From positions 1-64,000 of the forward strand of contig NZ_WHPF01000015.1 of NCBI RefSeq assembly GCF_013106755.1: a stretch of 64,000 nucleotides of DNA, written 5' to 3'. The notes below the pieces were generated by a model. It saw only the letters and a list, made by a program, of their open reading frames with translations, did not search any database and was not told the origin of the DNA. How positions within the stretch are numbered: the first letter of the stretch is position 1; each line of letters begins with the position of its first letter. Origin of the DNA: Limnovirga soli (GTDB lineage: Bacteria; Bacteroidota; Bacteroidia; Chitinophagales; Chitinophagaceae). Made by a program: the position numbers and the translations under genes. Shown here piece by piece: positions 9,411 through 17,753 of this stretch.

Positions 9411-10073
9411 CTATTTTCTAAAAAATTTTATTTGCTCAAGTCTTACCACTGCTTGTTCGTAAGAAGTGTAATCAGTTTTGTTTAGTGTTTCTACATACTC
9501 GTAATTACCAAATTTTATTTCTTTAATATCTGGCCCACAGGCAAGCAGGTTCAATTCTTTGCAATTGTTACATCTCACCAAATACCAACCATATTCAGGT
9601 ATACCCAACTCCTTTCGCATTATATAGGTTTCAAGTGTTGTGCCGCAATTTGTGCATGGGTGTTGTATGGTTTTAATTATTTTTTCGGGGTTTAGGGCAT
9701 TTTTAATTTTAAATAATGTGGCTAACACCGGGCCATACAACCACTTGTTTAAATTGGATGTAAAGTCAATATGTATAATGGCTGCCAACTCCAGAAACAG
9801 ATCACCAATAAATTCTTTTTCCTCTGTGTCGTAGTCTGGTTTATTGCATGTTGACAGTGCTTTTTTTAAAACAGCTTTTAATTGTTTGGCGGTAGCGTTG
9901 GCGTTAACAGCATCGATTAAATTGTCGGCACAGGAATTAAACAACCCGTTTAGCTGTTCGCATAATTCGCTCCTTGAAGGGTGTAAACCTCTATCGTTCC
10001 AGGCCTTTGCCGAGAACTTATCTTTTTGTTTAAAGGCAACAAGTCTATCAATTTGAGATTGGTTGAAGTGCAT
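9411..10073 (-). CDS. Uncharacterised protein with C-terminal zinc-ribbon
   Basis: The 220-residue soluble protein is helical and charged in its first 135 residues and reminds me of DUF4844-type proteins, without certainty. Near residue 140 a CTNC pair and later a CNNC pair (VRCNNCKELNLLACG) form a likely four-cysteine zinc ribbon. There is no signal peptide. Function is unknown. It opens the repeat-free accessory segment and has no operon partner: 298 bp of GT-rich non-coding DNA separates it from the AbiEii gene, which lies upstream on the same strand. Confidence 0.65.
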   Translation of the reverse strand: MHFNQSQIDRLVAFKQKDKFSAKAWNDRGLHPSRSELCEQLNGLFNSCADNLIDAVNANATAKQLKAVLKKALSTCNKPDYDTEEKEFIGDLFLELAAIIHIDFTSNLNKWLYGPVLATLFKIKNALNPEKIIKTIQHPCTNCGTTLETYIMRKELGIPEYGWYLVRCNNCKELNLLACGPDIKEIKFGNYEYVETLNKTDYTSYEQAVVRLEQIKFFRK

Positions 10074-10371
10074 ATTAAAGTTTGTTGGGGAAAGTTATAT
10101 GAAATGCTTTGTGGGGTTTAAGAAGTTGGCGATTTCGGAGCACCAAACTGTCAACATATCACAAAATTTGATGCGAGGCAGAATGTTCCATTAACCACTG
10201 AACCTGCTTTTTTTGCAAAACTGCTGTTAGCACTACGCTCTTCTTTTCTGTCGTGTTGTTGTCTGTCCATTTTAGTTTGTCTTGGTGCGTTGGCTTGTTG
10301 GCTCTTTTGCAAGGTTGGCTTTTGTGTGTCGGCTTTGTGTGCCTTGCAAATGTGCTTGCTTTGGTGCTGGG
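10074..10371. other. Non-coding 298-bp gap, GT-rich, possible cassette remnant
   Basis: No credible gene. The right half (about 10230-10370) is strongly G/T-rich on the top strand, and TTGCAA words recur around 10310 and 10345 (CTTTTGCAAGGTTGGC and GCCTTGCAAATGTGC, a loose inverted pair). Near 10215 lies TTTGCAAAACTGCTGTTAGC, which resembles intergenic cassette-like junctions common in accessory regions of Bacteroidota. The resemblance is from memory and weak. Confidence 0.3.
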
Positions 10372-11376
10372 TTAAAGAATCATGGCATTTATTCTTTCTT
10401 GCAATTCCTGAATCCTCTTTAGCAGGTTGTTAAAATTTAATGGGTCGCCGTAAATCATATTCTGTGTCATAGCCTGATAATCTTTTTCCCACTCTTTTAT
10501 TACTGTGTCTGGCGGAATAATCTTTATTTTACCTGGAAGGTGGTTAGCATAGTCAAGCCCTCGAAGTGGATTGAATTTTTCTCTGTGTGTCACTATGCCA
10601 TTATATAATTCCGTGTCTTTGATTGCAGCCTTTCCATGGTCTGTATCCATTAATTTTTCTAAGTCATAAAGGTGTCTTGATAACCTGTCAATACGGATTT
10701 TTGAAGTGTGCTGCAAAAACTCTTCATGCAATAAAAATATCTTCTCTAAAAAAGTTTTTTGTGGCAAAACGGTCGAAATACTAAAAGGCCCGGTTGCAAA
10801 ATCTTGATTAGGAAATGCAGCACTAAGGATTGAATTTATTGCTCGGTTTTCACTTGGCTCCATCATTGAACGGGAACTTACTTCTATTAAAACTCTCTGT
10901 GGTAAATAATCAGATTTGTCGAAGACAGAATTGTAATGAATTTCAATTACCTGTGGGTCCTTATCTGAATCTGTAATTGGCTGAGCATTTAATTTGCATT
11001 CATCAATTACATTCCATTCGGTAAACAGCTTCGTTAAATCGTCTAAGAAAGTGGTGGAGATAAATTCGCAGGATATTTTTCTTAAATTTTTGATTTGGCT
11101 TTTAGTGATGTCGCCTTCAAAACCAAAGAATTTCCTGTCTATCGCCAAATCAATATCTTCTGAAAATCTTTCTATCAGATTCCAACCTTTGCTTAACGAA
11201 GTGCCTCCTTTGAAAACAATACTTGTAGAATACTTCAATTCAAAGGAAGCCTTTAATGCTACTGTTACCCACCAATCTTTTTCAATTGCAATAGCAGGTA
11301 GTCCAGTAATATTACTGGCTTGATTGAGAATTTCAATTCGTCTTTCTTTCGATATTTTTAGCCAATCTGTATTCAT
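10372..11376 (-). CDS. abiEii: AbiEii/AbiGii-type nucleotidyltransferase toxin
   Basis: The start is set at ATG 11376, one base after the stop of the antitoxin gene; a GTG at 11391 would overlap it by 14 bases. The 334-residue protein has the DUF1814/AbiEii signature: EKDWWVTVAL (32-41), FKGGTSLSKGW (55-65) and the nucleotidyltransferase acid pair SEDIDLAID (72-80; Asp74 and Asp76). Characterised members transfer nucleotides to tRNA acceptor ends and stop growth, giving phage resistance or plasmid stabilisation. It forms a type IV-like toxin-antitoxin operon with the gene at 11378-11980. Confidence 0.92.
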   Translation of the reverse strand: MNTDWLKISKERRIEILNQASNITGLPAIAIEKDWWVTVALKASFELKYSTSIVFKGGTSLSKGWNLIERFSEDIDLAIDRKFFGFEGDITKSQIKNLRKISCEFISTTFLDDLTKLFTEWNVIDECKLNAQPITDSDKDPQVIEIHYNSVFDKSDYLPQRVLIEVSSRSMMEPSENRAINSILSAAFPNQDFATGPFSISTVLPQKTFLEKIFLLHEEFLQHTSKIRIDRLSRHLYDLEKLMDTDHGKAAIKDTELYNGIVTHREKFNPLRGLDYANHLPGKIKIIPPDTVIKEWEKDYQAMTQNMIYGDPLNFNNLLKRIQELQERINAMIL

Positions 11377-11377
11377 A

Positions 11378-11980
11378 TTATTTTGCAGCACCCGTTAGTA
11401 TTTTATTTATCCAGGCTGGTGCAAGTTTGGCATCATGTAGGATATTTTCTTTTTTTTCTTTTTTAAGGATAGTGAGTAGCCTTATTAAGACTTCATCTTC
11501 AATTTTATGCTGCCCTATACTTTTTAATGCTTGAATAGCGAGCCCACTTATTTCACCTTTAGCCAATAAATTTTTTGGACTTGTTTTCTTAAAGGTGATT
11601 GTTCGCTTTCCTATTTTAATACTTCTTGCTGCTCCATCGGTTAAGAAAACAACCTTTAACGGAATTTGGGTTGACAGCCCCAATTTATTTAATGCCTGAA
11701 TGCCTGTAGGAATAATCCTTGCCCTATCTCTTTTTGCAATTGCAATAGCTATTTCTTCTGCTGAAGGATATAATACTCCCAAAGCTTTGTCTGTCTTCGG
11801 GTATAAGTAAATGCCATGAGCCAAACGAATAAGCAAGCCTTTTTCTTCCATCCTGTACAATGCTTTCTTTACACTTTCCGGATTACCAAAATCCAAAAAG
11901 TCATCTACAAAAAGAATAGTTCCCTTTTGCAGTTTTTTAAGCGCTTCAATAACTGTATTTGTTACTATTGGTCGTGCCAT
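11378..11980 (-). CDS. abiEi: AbiEi-type antitoxin/transcriptional autoregulator (DUF6088-like)
   Basis: The 200-residue protein has an N-terminal winged-helix part (about 1-70: GTILFVDDFLDFGNPESVKKALYRMEEKGLLIRLAHGIYLYPK, shown here in pieces as VKKALYRMEEKGLLIRL and AHGIYLYP) and a C-terminal basic domain typical of AbiEi antitoxins. Family members bind inverted repeats in front of their own operon and neutralise the downstream nucleotidyltransferase. It is the first gene of the operon, and a 17-bp-arm palindrome sits 7 bases upstream of its ATG. Confidence 0.88.
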   Translation of the reverse strand: MARPIVTNTVIEALKKLQKGTILFVDDFLDFGNPESVKKALYRMEEKGLLIRLAHGIYLYPKTDKALGVLYPSAEEIAIAIAKRDRARIIPTGIQALNKLGLSTQIPLKVVFLTDGAARSIKIGKRTITFKKTSPKNLLAKGEISGLAIQALKSIGQHKIEDEVLIRLLTILKKEKKENILHDAKLAPAWINKILTGAAK

Positions 11981-11987
11981 TACCTTT

Positions 11988-12026
11988 TATTTCGTCCCAA
12001 ATATAGTAAATATTTGGGACGAAATA
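11988..12026. promoter_or_regulatory. Palindromic operator/promoter of the AbiE operon
   Basis: Two perfect 17-base inverted arms (11988-12004 and 12010-12026, core TTCGTCCCAAATAT) flank a 5-base centre. It lies 7 bases upstream of the abiEi ATG. On the minus strand the inner arm includes TATATTTG, an exact TAnnTTTG Bacteroidota -7 box, so repressor binding would cover the promoter. Autoregulation by AbiEi is established for the family; binding here is inference. Confidence 0.8.
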
Positions 12027-12139
12027 GGTTTCAGTATAGCAGGTAATTATTAAACGATATGACCCAAAAAGCAAAATAGTATTTGGTCTGTCCGTAACCG
12101 CAGCCGATAGGCAAACAAAAGATGAGAATTTATTCGTCT

Positions 12140-12164
12140 GCCAGCATTGCAGCAAACCCAATGT
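12140..12164. repeat. 25-bp direct repeat, left copy (cassette-like boundary)
   Basis: GCCAGC-A-TTGCAGCAAACCCAATGT matches 13167-13191 at 24 of 25 positions in the same orientation, 1027 bp apart, and the pair brackets the lipoprotein gene. It continues into GTTAGGC, which fits the integron-type GTTRRRY core box. An integron origin is not shown, because no integrase is present. Confidence 0.7.
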
Positions 12165-12177
12165 TAGGCGGTCGTTT

Positions 12178-12990
12178 TTATTTCAGTTCAATTTGCTTTG
12201 ACAATACTATTCTGTCTTTTTCGTCAATTCCTTTGCTTTGTCCAACGGGAAAAGGTGTATAAATTGAAATGTCTAAAAACACATTGTCTTCACAATATGC
12301 TGTGTAAATTTTATTCTTGTCAATTAGTTGAGGCGGTGAATAATCAAATGAAACATAAAACAGGTCATTTCTTTCATTGTCATACCGAACAGTGAAATAG
12401 TATAACTTACTTACTGATTTTTGGATTGTTTCTTTAACTTTAAAGTCTGTCGCCTTTTCTTTTCCGTCAACCAAAACTGTATACACCTTATCAGGTAGCT
12501 TATCTTCAAATTTTTGATACTCTTCACCAACTTTTGGATACCAATAACATCTTTTGTTATCACTTAGTTGTTGAAAATATTTGTCGCAGCTTTCAATTTG
12601 ATTTTTGCCTAACTTAAAAAGGTTTAATATCTTATAAAGTTCGGTATCGGTTGAGTACTCTGAGTAAACTAAAGAATTGATATTAAAAAGAAACCATTGT
12701 CCATTTTCAGTCTTACCATATATGTAGTTTTTTGAAACACCAAAAGAATTTACTGGTATGTCACCACCTCTGTTTTTACCTAAATGTAATATCTCCTGAG
12801 AACCATTTATTACCCATTGTCCTGGGTATGTACTTGATGCCCGAAAAGGTGGAATAATTGGAACGTATTTTATGTCCCAGTCAGCAATAGAATTATAAAA
12901 GTCCTTCTTTACTCCAGTTTTGTTGTCTGAGAGATTACAGCTTGCAAATAAAAAAGCTAATAGAATTAATATAGTGTGTCGGGTCTTCAT
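12178..12990 (-). CDS. Orphan lipoprotein, function unknown
   Basis: The start is placed at ATG 12990, where MKTRHTILILLAFLFASC gives a clean lipoprotein signal with lipobox cysteine; the upstream ATG region falls in the cassette-like element. The mature protein of about 250 residues has no domain I recognise; it contains Tyr/Asp-rich beta-type segments (LYYFTVRYDNERNDLFYVSF). It lies alone between two 25-bp direct repeats, like the single gene of a mobile cassette. Transfer is inferred from context only. Confidence 0.7.
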   Translation of the reverse strand: MKTRHTILILLAFLFASCNLSDNKTGVKKDFYNSIADWDIKYVPIIPPFRASSTYPGQWVINGSQEILHLGKNRGGDIPVNSFGVSKNYIYGKTENGQWFLFNINSLVYSEYSTDTELYKILNLFKLGKNQIESCDKYFQQLSDNKRCYWYPKVGEEYQKFEDKLPDKVYTVLVDGKEKATDFKVKETIQKSVSKLYYFTVRYDNERNDLFYVSFDYSPPQLIDKNKIYTAYCEDNVFLDISIYTPFPVGQSKGIDEKDRIVLSKQIELK

Positions 12991-13004
12991 AAAATGCCGC
13001 ATAA

Positions 13005-13191
13005 CGGGCAGGGCTTGCAGCAAGCCTGGAATACATTGCTCGTTCTGCCCGGAACCGCTGCTGATTAAAGATATAAAAGTACAAGTTTACAAACAAAAGC
13101 CCAGCGATGTTTGTCCAGCCCAGGTGAAGCACAATAGCGATAAAATGACCATTGCTCCAATGTCCAGCCAGCCTTGCAGCAAACCCAATGT
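13005..13191. repeat. attC-like foldable element upstream of the orphan lipoprotein gene
   Basis: The left end holds CGGGCAG (13005-13011), the perfect hairpin GGCTTGC-A-GCAAGCC (13012-13026) and CTGCCCG (13045-13051), which pairs with the first arm. The reverse complement of the right end (about 13168-13187) matches GGGCTTGCAGCAAGCCTGG of the left end at 16 of 19 positions, so the whole 190-bp unit could fold on itself. It includes the right copy of the 25-bp direct repeat (13167-13191). The structure is seen; recombination activity is inference. Confidence 0.55.
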
Positions 13192-13418
13192 CAGCAGTAG
13201 CCCATTCATTTTAAACAAGTGAAAAAAATTAGAATTAGCAGCAGACATTCTGAATAAAACTTCTATATTTGTAAAGGTGTTTTTGGTATGCCTGCTCGTT
13301 CGTGCAAAGATTTTATCAACCAATAACAAGATAATATAACCTTCAGAGCTTATTATCCGACCAAAGTATACGAACGCAAATCTCCAGGATAATAATCTTT
13401 GAAATAAAGGATTATGTT
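13192..13418. other. Non-coding gap with inverted repeat before a small gene
   Basis: No gene seen. TTATTATCC (13350-13358) and GGATAATAA (13387-13395) are exact inverse complements with a 28-base spacer, ending 24 bases before the ATG at 13419. They could be a regulator site for that gene. Confidence 0.35.
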
Positions 13419-13868
13419 ATGAACACTATTGATTATTTCAAACTCCAAGCAAAAAATCTACACAGAGATTTTAAGACAAAAACTCCAGTTTTTGACGCAG
13501 TAATTAAAGATTATCTATACGCATACAAGTCAAAGTATTTTGATATAGAAATGATTGTCTCGGACTTTAATATCGACGAAGAGAATTTCAGCCTTATGAA
13601 TGCCCAGCATATCATTGCAAAAATCGCAAACTTTGACAGTTGGGCTGCACTTTTAAAAGCATCATCATTGGAACTTGCGAAATTATTGTATGATTATCAA
13701 GATAGAATTGATCTTATTGGGTGGCAATTTTATATTGCCGATGCACAGGCAATGAATGAAACCAAACTCGATGCAGAAATTCAGATAGATATTTTCAAAC
13801 AAGTAGTGGTCGAAGAGAATATTTTTGACACAGTAATAGAAAGCTATCTATTGAAGCACTATGATTGA
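13419..13868 (+). CDS. Small uncharacterised protein, glyoxalase-associated N-domain type
   Basis: The 149-residue soluble protein opens with NTIDYFKLQAKNLHRDFKTK and contains AQHIIAKIANFDSWAALLKAS. This pattern recurs in small Bacteroidota proteins and resembles the short helical domain found beside some glyoxalase-superfamily proteins (similar to sHsqaLe..Gf..W..L). The function is unknown. It is the last gene of the repeat-free accessory stretch, and repeat copy 5 follows at 14161. Confidence 0.65.
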   Translation: MNTIDYFKLQAKNLHRDFKTKTPVFDAVIKDYLYAYKSKYFDIEMIVSDFNIDEENFSLMNAQHIIAKIANFDSWAALLKASSLELAKLLYDYQDRIDLIGWQFYIADAQAMNETKLDAEIQIDIFKQVVVEENIFDTVIESYLLKHYD

Positions 13869-14375
13869 CTATAAACTAGCTCAATTTATCGTGGTGTTTG
13901 TTTGGGTTACTGCTAACTCTTGGATTTATACTATTAACCGATATTTTATACAATAGAAACCCATTGATAATCAACCAACTGGTATTATACATTTTGTATT
14001 GTTAATAGCATCAATATGTTTTAATTAAACAAGTTTATGTAAGGTAAATTAATACTTTATTTTAAAGTACGTATTAAGAACTATTTTTTGTTTTGATGGT
14101 ATTCTCTGTTAATTACTTTTATCTACGCTCTCATAAAAGCCCAATAAAGTATCCAACCGCACAAGAGTGCGACGCAAGTACTGCCCCATAGAAGCACTAT
14201 TGGCGGGTTAGAAAAATCTGTTATCAACTTAAAATACCGAATAGCTTACCGGTACTGGAAATAGTTTGGTTTAGGTTTAGCAGTTGGTAGCTTTCTTTTT
14301 CAGTTTCATCGCAAAGTATTGTACTAAACATAGTTTGTTTTACCTTTCTGCTTCTTAACACAACAACGAACACAT
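13869..14375. other. 507-bp non-coding gap
   Basis: Contains AT-rich sequence and repeat copy 5 (14161-14177) with its shoulders (TATCCAACCGC before, TACTGCCCC after). No small gene or RNA is evident. The promoter of the carboxylesterase should lie in the last 60 bases; CATAGTTTG at about 14330 is only an approximate -7 box. Confidence 0.5.
14161..14177 (+). repeat. Dispersed 17-bp core repeat, copy 5 (forward, A variant)
   Basis: Exact core; first copy after the accessory island. Confidence 0.9.
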
Positions 14376-15995
14376 ATGAAAAAAATTACATCATTTATGG
14401 TGTTACTGGCGTTTGCTGCATTACCCATTTTGTCTGTTGCACAAAATAATGGCAGTGGCATTAGTGCCGGTAAAGAATTAGCGATTGTACAAACCGAAAG
14501 CGGTAAGGTAAAAGGCTATATTCACGATGGTATTTATACCTACAAGGGCATTCCCTATGCACAGGCACAGCGGTTTATGGCGCCCGCAAAACCCACGCCC
14601 TGGCAGGGCATTCGCAGCTCTATGACTTATGGACCTGTTTGCCCAACCGACCCTACCACTACTACCAATGATGAATTTGAGTTTCCGTTTAACCATAACT
14701 GGGGTTATACCAACGAAAATTGCCTTAGCCTGAATGTTTGGACACAACAAATTAATGCCACCAAAAAACGCCCGGTAATGGTTTGGCTACATGGTGGTGG
14801 CTTTACTGCCGGCTCTTCCATTGAATTGCCTTCTTACGATGGAGAAAGTCTTACCAAAAAAGGAGATGTGGTAGTGGTATCAGTAAACCACCGGTTAAAC
14901 ATACTGGGCTTTTTAGACCTTTCGGCCTATGGCGATAAATACAAATCATCTGCCAATGCCGGACTGATGGATTTGATTGCAGCCCTGGAATGGGTAAAAC
15001 AAAATATTGCCCAATTTGGCGGCGACCCTGATAATGTTACCATTTTTGGACAAAGTGGTGGTGGTGGTAAAGTAACCTGTTTAATGAATGCCCCATCGGC
15101 CAAAGGCCTGTTTAATAAAGCCATTGTTCAAAGCGGGAGTTATATAACCGATTTTATGGATCCAGCTTTATCAAAGCAGATAGGTGCCGCTTTATTACAG
15201 GAACTTAACCTGCAACCCGACCAGGTAGATTCGCTGCAAAAAATTTCTTACGAGCGTTTAAATGCAGCCGGTAAAAAAGCATTGGCAAAAGTACAGGAAG
15301 CCTTAAAGGCACAGGGTAAACCTGTGGCAGGTTTTGGTTTAGGCTGGGGCCCCATTTTGGATGGTATGGTATTGCCTTATCACCCAACAGATGCTGCCGC
15401 CACAGCTTTGGCTGCGAATATTCCTTTACTGGTAGGATCTACCAAAAACGAGTTTACACCTTTTATGCCCGGTACCAGGGATATTAATATGGACCAGGCA
15501 AAAGCCAACCTGCAAAAAAAATATGGCGATAAAGCCGATGCCTTTATGGCTGCGGTATTAAAAGCATATCCTAATACGGTTAAACCATCAGATTACACAG
15601 ATCTAGACCTTACTTTCAGACCAGCTTCCATCAGGCAAGCCAATTTAAAAGCTACTACCGGCACTGCGCCTGTTTATATGTACTTATTTACCTGGCAATC
15701 TCCGGTAAATGATGGCATTTATAAAGCCATGCATTGTATTGATTTGCCTTTTCAGTTTAATAATATTCAACTATGCCAGCAAATGACAGGTGGCGGAAAA
15801 GACGCTTATACACTGGCAGCTAAAATGAGCCAGGCATGGATTAATTTTGCTACCACCGGTAACCCTAACGCTAAAGGCTTACCCAAATGGCCGGCATATT
15901 CCCCAGAGAATGGCGCTACCATGATTTTTGATACTACCTGTGAGTTAAAAAATAGTCCGGATAAAGAGTTACTGGAAATAGCAAACGGTAAATAA
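14376..15995 (+). CDS. Type B carboxylesterase, secreted
   Basis: The 539-residue enzyme has a signal peptide (MKKITSFMVLLAFAALPILSVAQ) and the type B carboxylesterase/lipase hallmarks: YKGIPYAQ, NENCLSLNVWTQ, WLHGGGFTAGS oxyanion region, nucleophile Ser227 in FGQSGGGG, acid residue in STKNEF and His453 in KAMHCIDLPFQFNN. It hydrolyses carboxylic esters in the periplasm; the natural substrate is unknown. Length fits the family (500-560). It is a single-gene unit ending at a bidirectional terminator at 16020-16056. Confidence 0.93.
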   Translation: MKKITSFMVLLAFAALPILSVAQNNGSGISAGKELAIVQTESGKVKGYIHDGIYTYKGIPYAQAQRFMAPAKPTPWQGIRSSMTYGPVCPTDPTTTTNDEFEFPFNHNWGYTNENCLSLNVWTQQINATKKRPVMVWLHGGGFTAGSSIELPSYDGESLTKKGDVVVVSVNHRLNILGFLDLSAYGDKYKSSANAGLMDLIAALEWVKQNIAQFGGDPDNVTIFGQSGGGGKVTCLMNAPSAKGLFNKAIVQSGSYITDFMDPALSKQIGAALLQELNLQPDQVDSLQKISYERLNAAGKKALAKVQEALKAQGKPVAGFGLGWGPILDGMVLPYHPTDAAATALAANIPLLVGSTKNEFTPFMPGTRDINMDQAKANLQKKYGDKADAFMAAVLKAYPNTVKPSDYTDLDLTFRPASIRQANLKATTGTAPVYMYLFTWQSPVNDGIYKAMHCIDLPFQFNNIQLCQQMTGGGKDAYTLAAKMSQAWINFATTGNPNAKGLPKWPAYSPENGATMIFDTTCELKNSPDKELLEIANGK

Positions 15996-16019
15996 TTTAC
16001 GGATGTATCGTAAAAAAAT

Positions 16020-16056
16020 AAAGCACCACACTTCAAGAAAGTCTGGTGCTTTTTTA
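16020..16056. terminator. Bidirectional intrinsic terminator
   Basis: AAAGCACCA (16020-16028) pairs with TGGTGCTTT (16044-16052), and ACTT/AAGT extends the stem across a C-C mismatch. A T-run follows on the top strand and an A-run precedes it, so it can end both the carboxylesterase (stop 15995) and the converging TolC gene (stop 16084). Confidence 0.85.
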
Positions 16057-16083
16057 TGGTAGTTTGTAAAGCCAAGCAATAAA

Positions 16084-17523
16084 TTAGTAACTTAATTTAC
16101 CCTGGTAAAAATCAAGTACTTTGGTTCTTAGTACATAATCGTATTTAGCGGCAATTAAGTTAATAGTGGCGCGGTCCATATTGTTTTTGGCAATAATATA
16201 GTCTACAACTGTAGCAGCCCCTGCATTAAAACGAACCTCAGCCGAACGGAAGGATTCTGTAAAATCCTGTACCTGCATTTGCAATTGTGTATACCTGTCT
16301 AATGCCGCAGACATATTTAAATAAGCCTGCTCTATATTTTGCCTTAGCTGTATTTTGGTGGTATTGGCTTCAAACGTAGTTTGCTTCTCGGTAATCTTAG
16401 CCTGCTTTAAACGGCTTTTAGCCTGTAATCCGTTAAGTATAGGTATTTGCAAAGAAAGACTAATACTAGAATTAAAGTTATTGGTCCACTGATTGCCATA
16501 GGTAATTTTCTGGGTTTCATAATTTCCCTGCGGGGCAATAACTGGTAATTTACTGGCCCCATTCAACACATAACTATCTGTTTGTGCTTCGGTAGTACTC
16601 AGTAATTTTTGCAATGATGCGGCACTGGAATAATTGGTACCTAAAGAGCCGTTCAGGCTAAGTGTAGGCGTTAATAATCCTTTTGCAGCTTTTACGCCAC
16701 TAGCTGCACTTTGTTTTCTTAGATCGGCAGCTTTTACAAATGCCAATTGCAGTAATGCCTGTTCGTAAATCATGTCAACAGTAGCATCGTATAATACGGG
16801 AGTAAGCGATTCGTTTATTTTCTGCAGCTCCATATTTTTATCATAGGCAATATTCATATGCTGCGCCAAATCCAGTTTAGAAGAGGCCAGGGTATTGCGG
16901 TTATTTACCACATTTATTTCATCGCTGGCTAACTGGCCCTTAACATCGTAATAAGTAGCAGGTGCAATGGCACCATCTTTATTTAACAGGTCTAAACGTT
17001 CTGCCTGCTGGCGGGTAACTGCTACCTGTTTTATGGAGGCATTCAGCAATTCCTGGTTATTTAATACGCTTAAATAGGCCAGTATAACATTGATGGTAAT
17101 ATTATCTTTCTCCTGCTGCCAATCCATTTTACCGGCTTCAAACGTAAGCAGGTTTTGTTGTATACTATTGCGAATGGCGGCACCATTCCAAACGCTAATG
17201 CTGGCATTTAAGCCATAATTGGCAAAGCTGATATTCTGGTTAATATACCCATTACTAAACGGATCGATACTACGGCCCTGGTTTATACCATGATAAATGG
17301 CGCCATTTACAAATGGCAACCTGTTGCCTTTTGCCTGCTGTAAATTAACTTCATTGCTTTCTGACTGAAAGCCGGCGCGGTTAACGGCTGCATTGTTTTT
17401 TATGGCTGTTTCAACACACTGCTGCAAGGTTAATAAATGGTTGCCGGTGGCGCTATCCTGCGCATAAACCTGTTGTATAAACAACCCACCTACCAGTACT
17501 GCAATGCCAAAAAATTTTTTCAT
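16084..17523 (-). CDS. TolC-family outer membrane efflux protein
   Basis: The 479-residue protein begins with a signal peptide (MKKFFGIAVLVGGLFIQQVYAQ) and shows the duplicated coiled-coil architecture of TolC, starting LTLQQCVETAIKNNAAVNRAG and with the second half opening near LQIPILNGLQAKSRLKQAK. It forms the outer-membrane channel of an export system. It lies downstream of the ABC ATPase (17754-18428) and FtsX-type permease (18467-20902) on the same strand, and probably works with them. The 230-bp gap before it contains a decayed repeat copy and a tandem repeat. Confidence 0.92.
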   Translation of the reverse strand: MKKFFGIAVLVGGLFIQQVYAQDSATGNHLLTLQQCVETAIKNNAAVNRAGFQSESNEVNLQQAKGNRLPFVNGAIYHGINQGRSIDPFSNGYINQNISFANYGLNASISVWNGAAIRNSIQQNLLTFEAGKMDWQQEKDNITINVILAYLSVLNNQELLNASIKQVAVTRQQAERLDLLNKDGAIAPATYYDVKGQLASDEINVVNNRNTLASSKLDLAQHMNIAYDKNMELQKINESLTPVLYDATVDMIYEQALLQLAFVKAADLRKQSAASGVKAAKGLLTPTLSLNGSLGTNYSSAASLQKLLSTTEAQTDSYVLNGASKLPVIAPQGNYETQKITYGNQWTNNFNSSISLSLQIPILNGLQAKSRLKQAKITEKQTTFEANTTKIQLRQNIEQAYLNMSAALDRYTQLQMQVQDFTESFRSAEVRFNAGAATVVDYIIAKNNMDRATINLIAAKYDYVLRTKVLDFYQGKLSY

Positions 17524-17628
17524 AATGCCCTTATTTCTGCTGTTCTAAAATTGTATTGTAAATAATCAGTTTTATAATCTATTTCAGAGGCTTTGGTAAG
17601 CCAGCTAAATACCAATGCCCGGCTCCCG

Positions 17629-17645
17629 TTGTGTCACTCACTTGT
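17629..17645 (-). repeat. Decayed dispersed repeat, copy 6 (reverse)
   Basis: TTGTGTCACTCACTTGT differs from the core at four positions but keeps its place after a CCCGGCT shoulder. It shares the altered GTGTCACTCAC word with the decayed copy at 25435. Confidence 0.55.
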
Positions 17646-17697
17646 GCACCATACCTAGTGGCAACAAAAAATTCAACCGCACATCAACGCTTCCCCA

Positions 17698-17752
17698 CAT
17701 CTTCACATCCGCCCATCTTCACATCCGCACATCCGCCCATTCCCACCTCCCC
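17698..17752. repeat. Pyrimidine-rich tandem repeat (CACATCCGC units)
   Basis: CTTCACATCCGCCCAT is followed directly by CTTCACATCCGCACAT and then CCGCCCAT, with looser CCCAC units on either side. It lies between the ABC ATPase stop and the decayed repeat copy. No coding function is seen. Confidence 0.7.
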
Positions 17753-17753
17753 A

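Noticed and set aside
12100-13200. A true integron
   Set aside because: No integrase gene and the element lacks a full pair of canonical boxes; reported only as cassette-like.
13087-13329. An 80-codon minus-strand frame in the cassette gap
   Set aside because: It crosses the attC-like element and has no ribosome site or recognisable domain.
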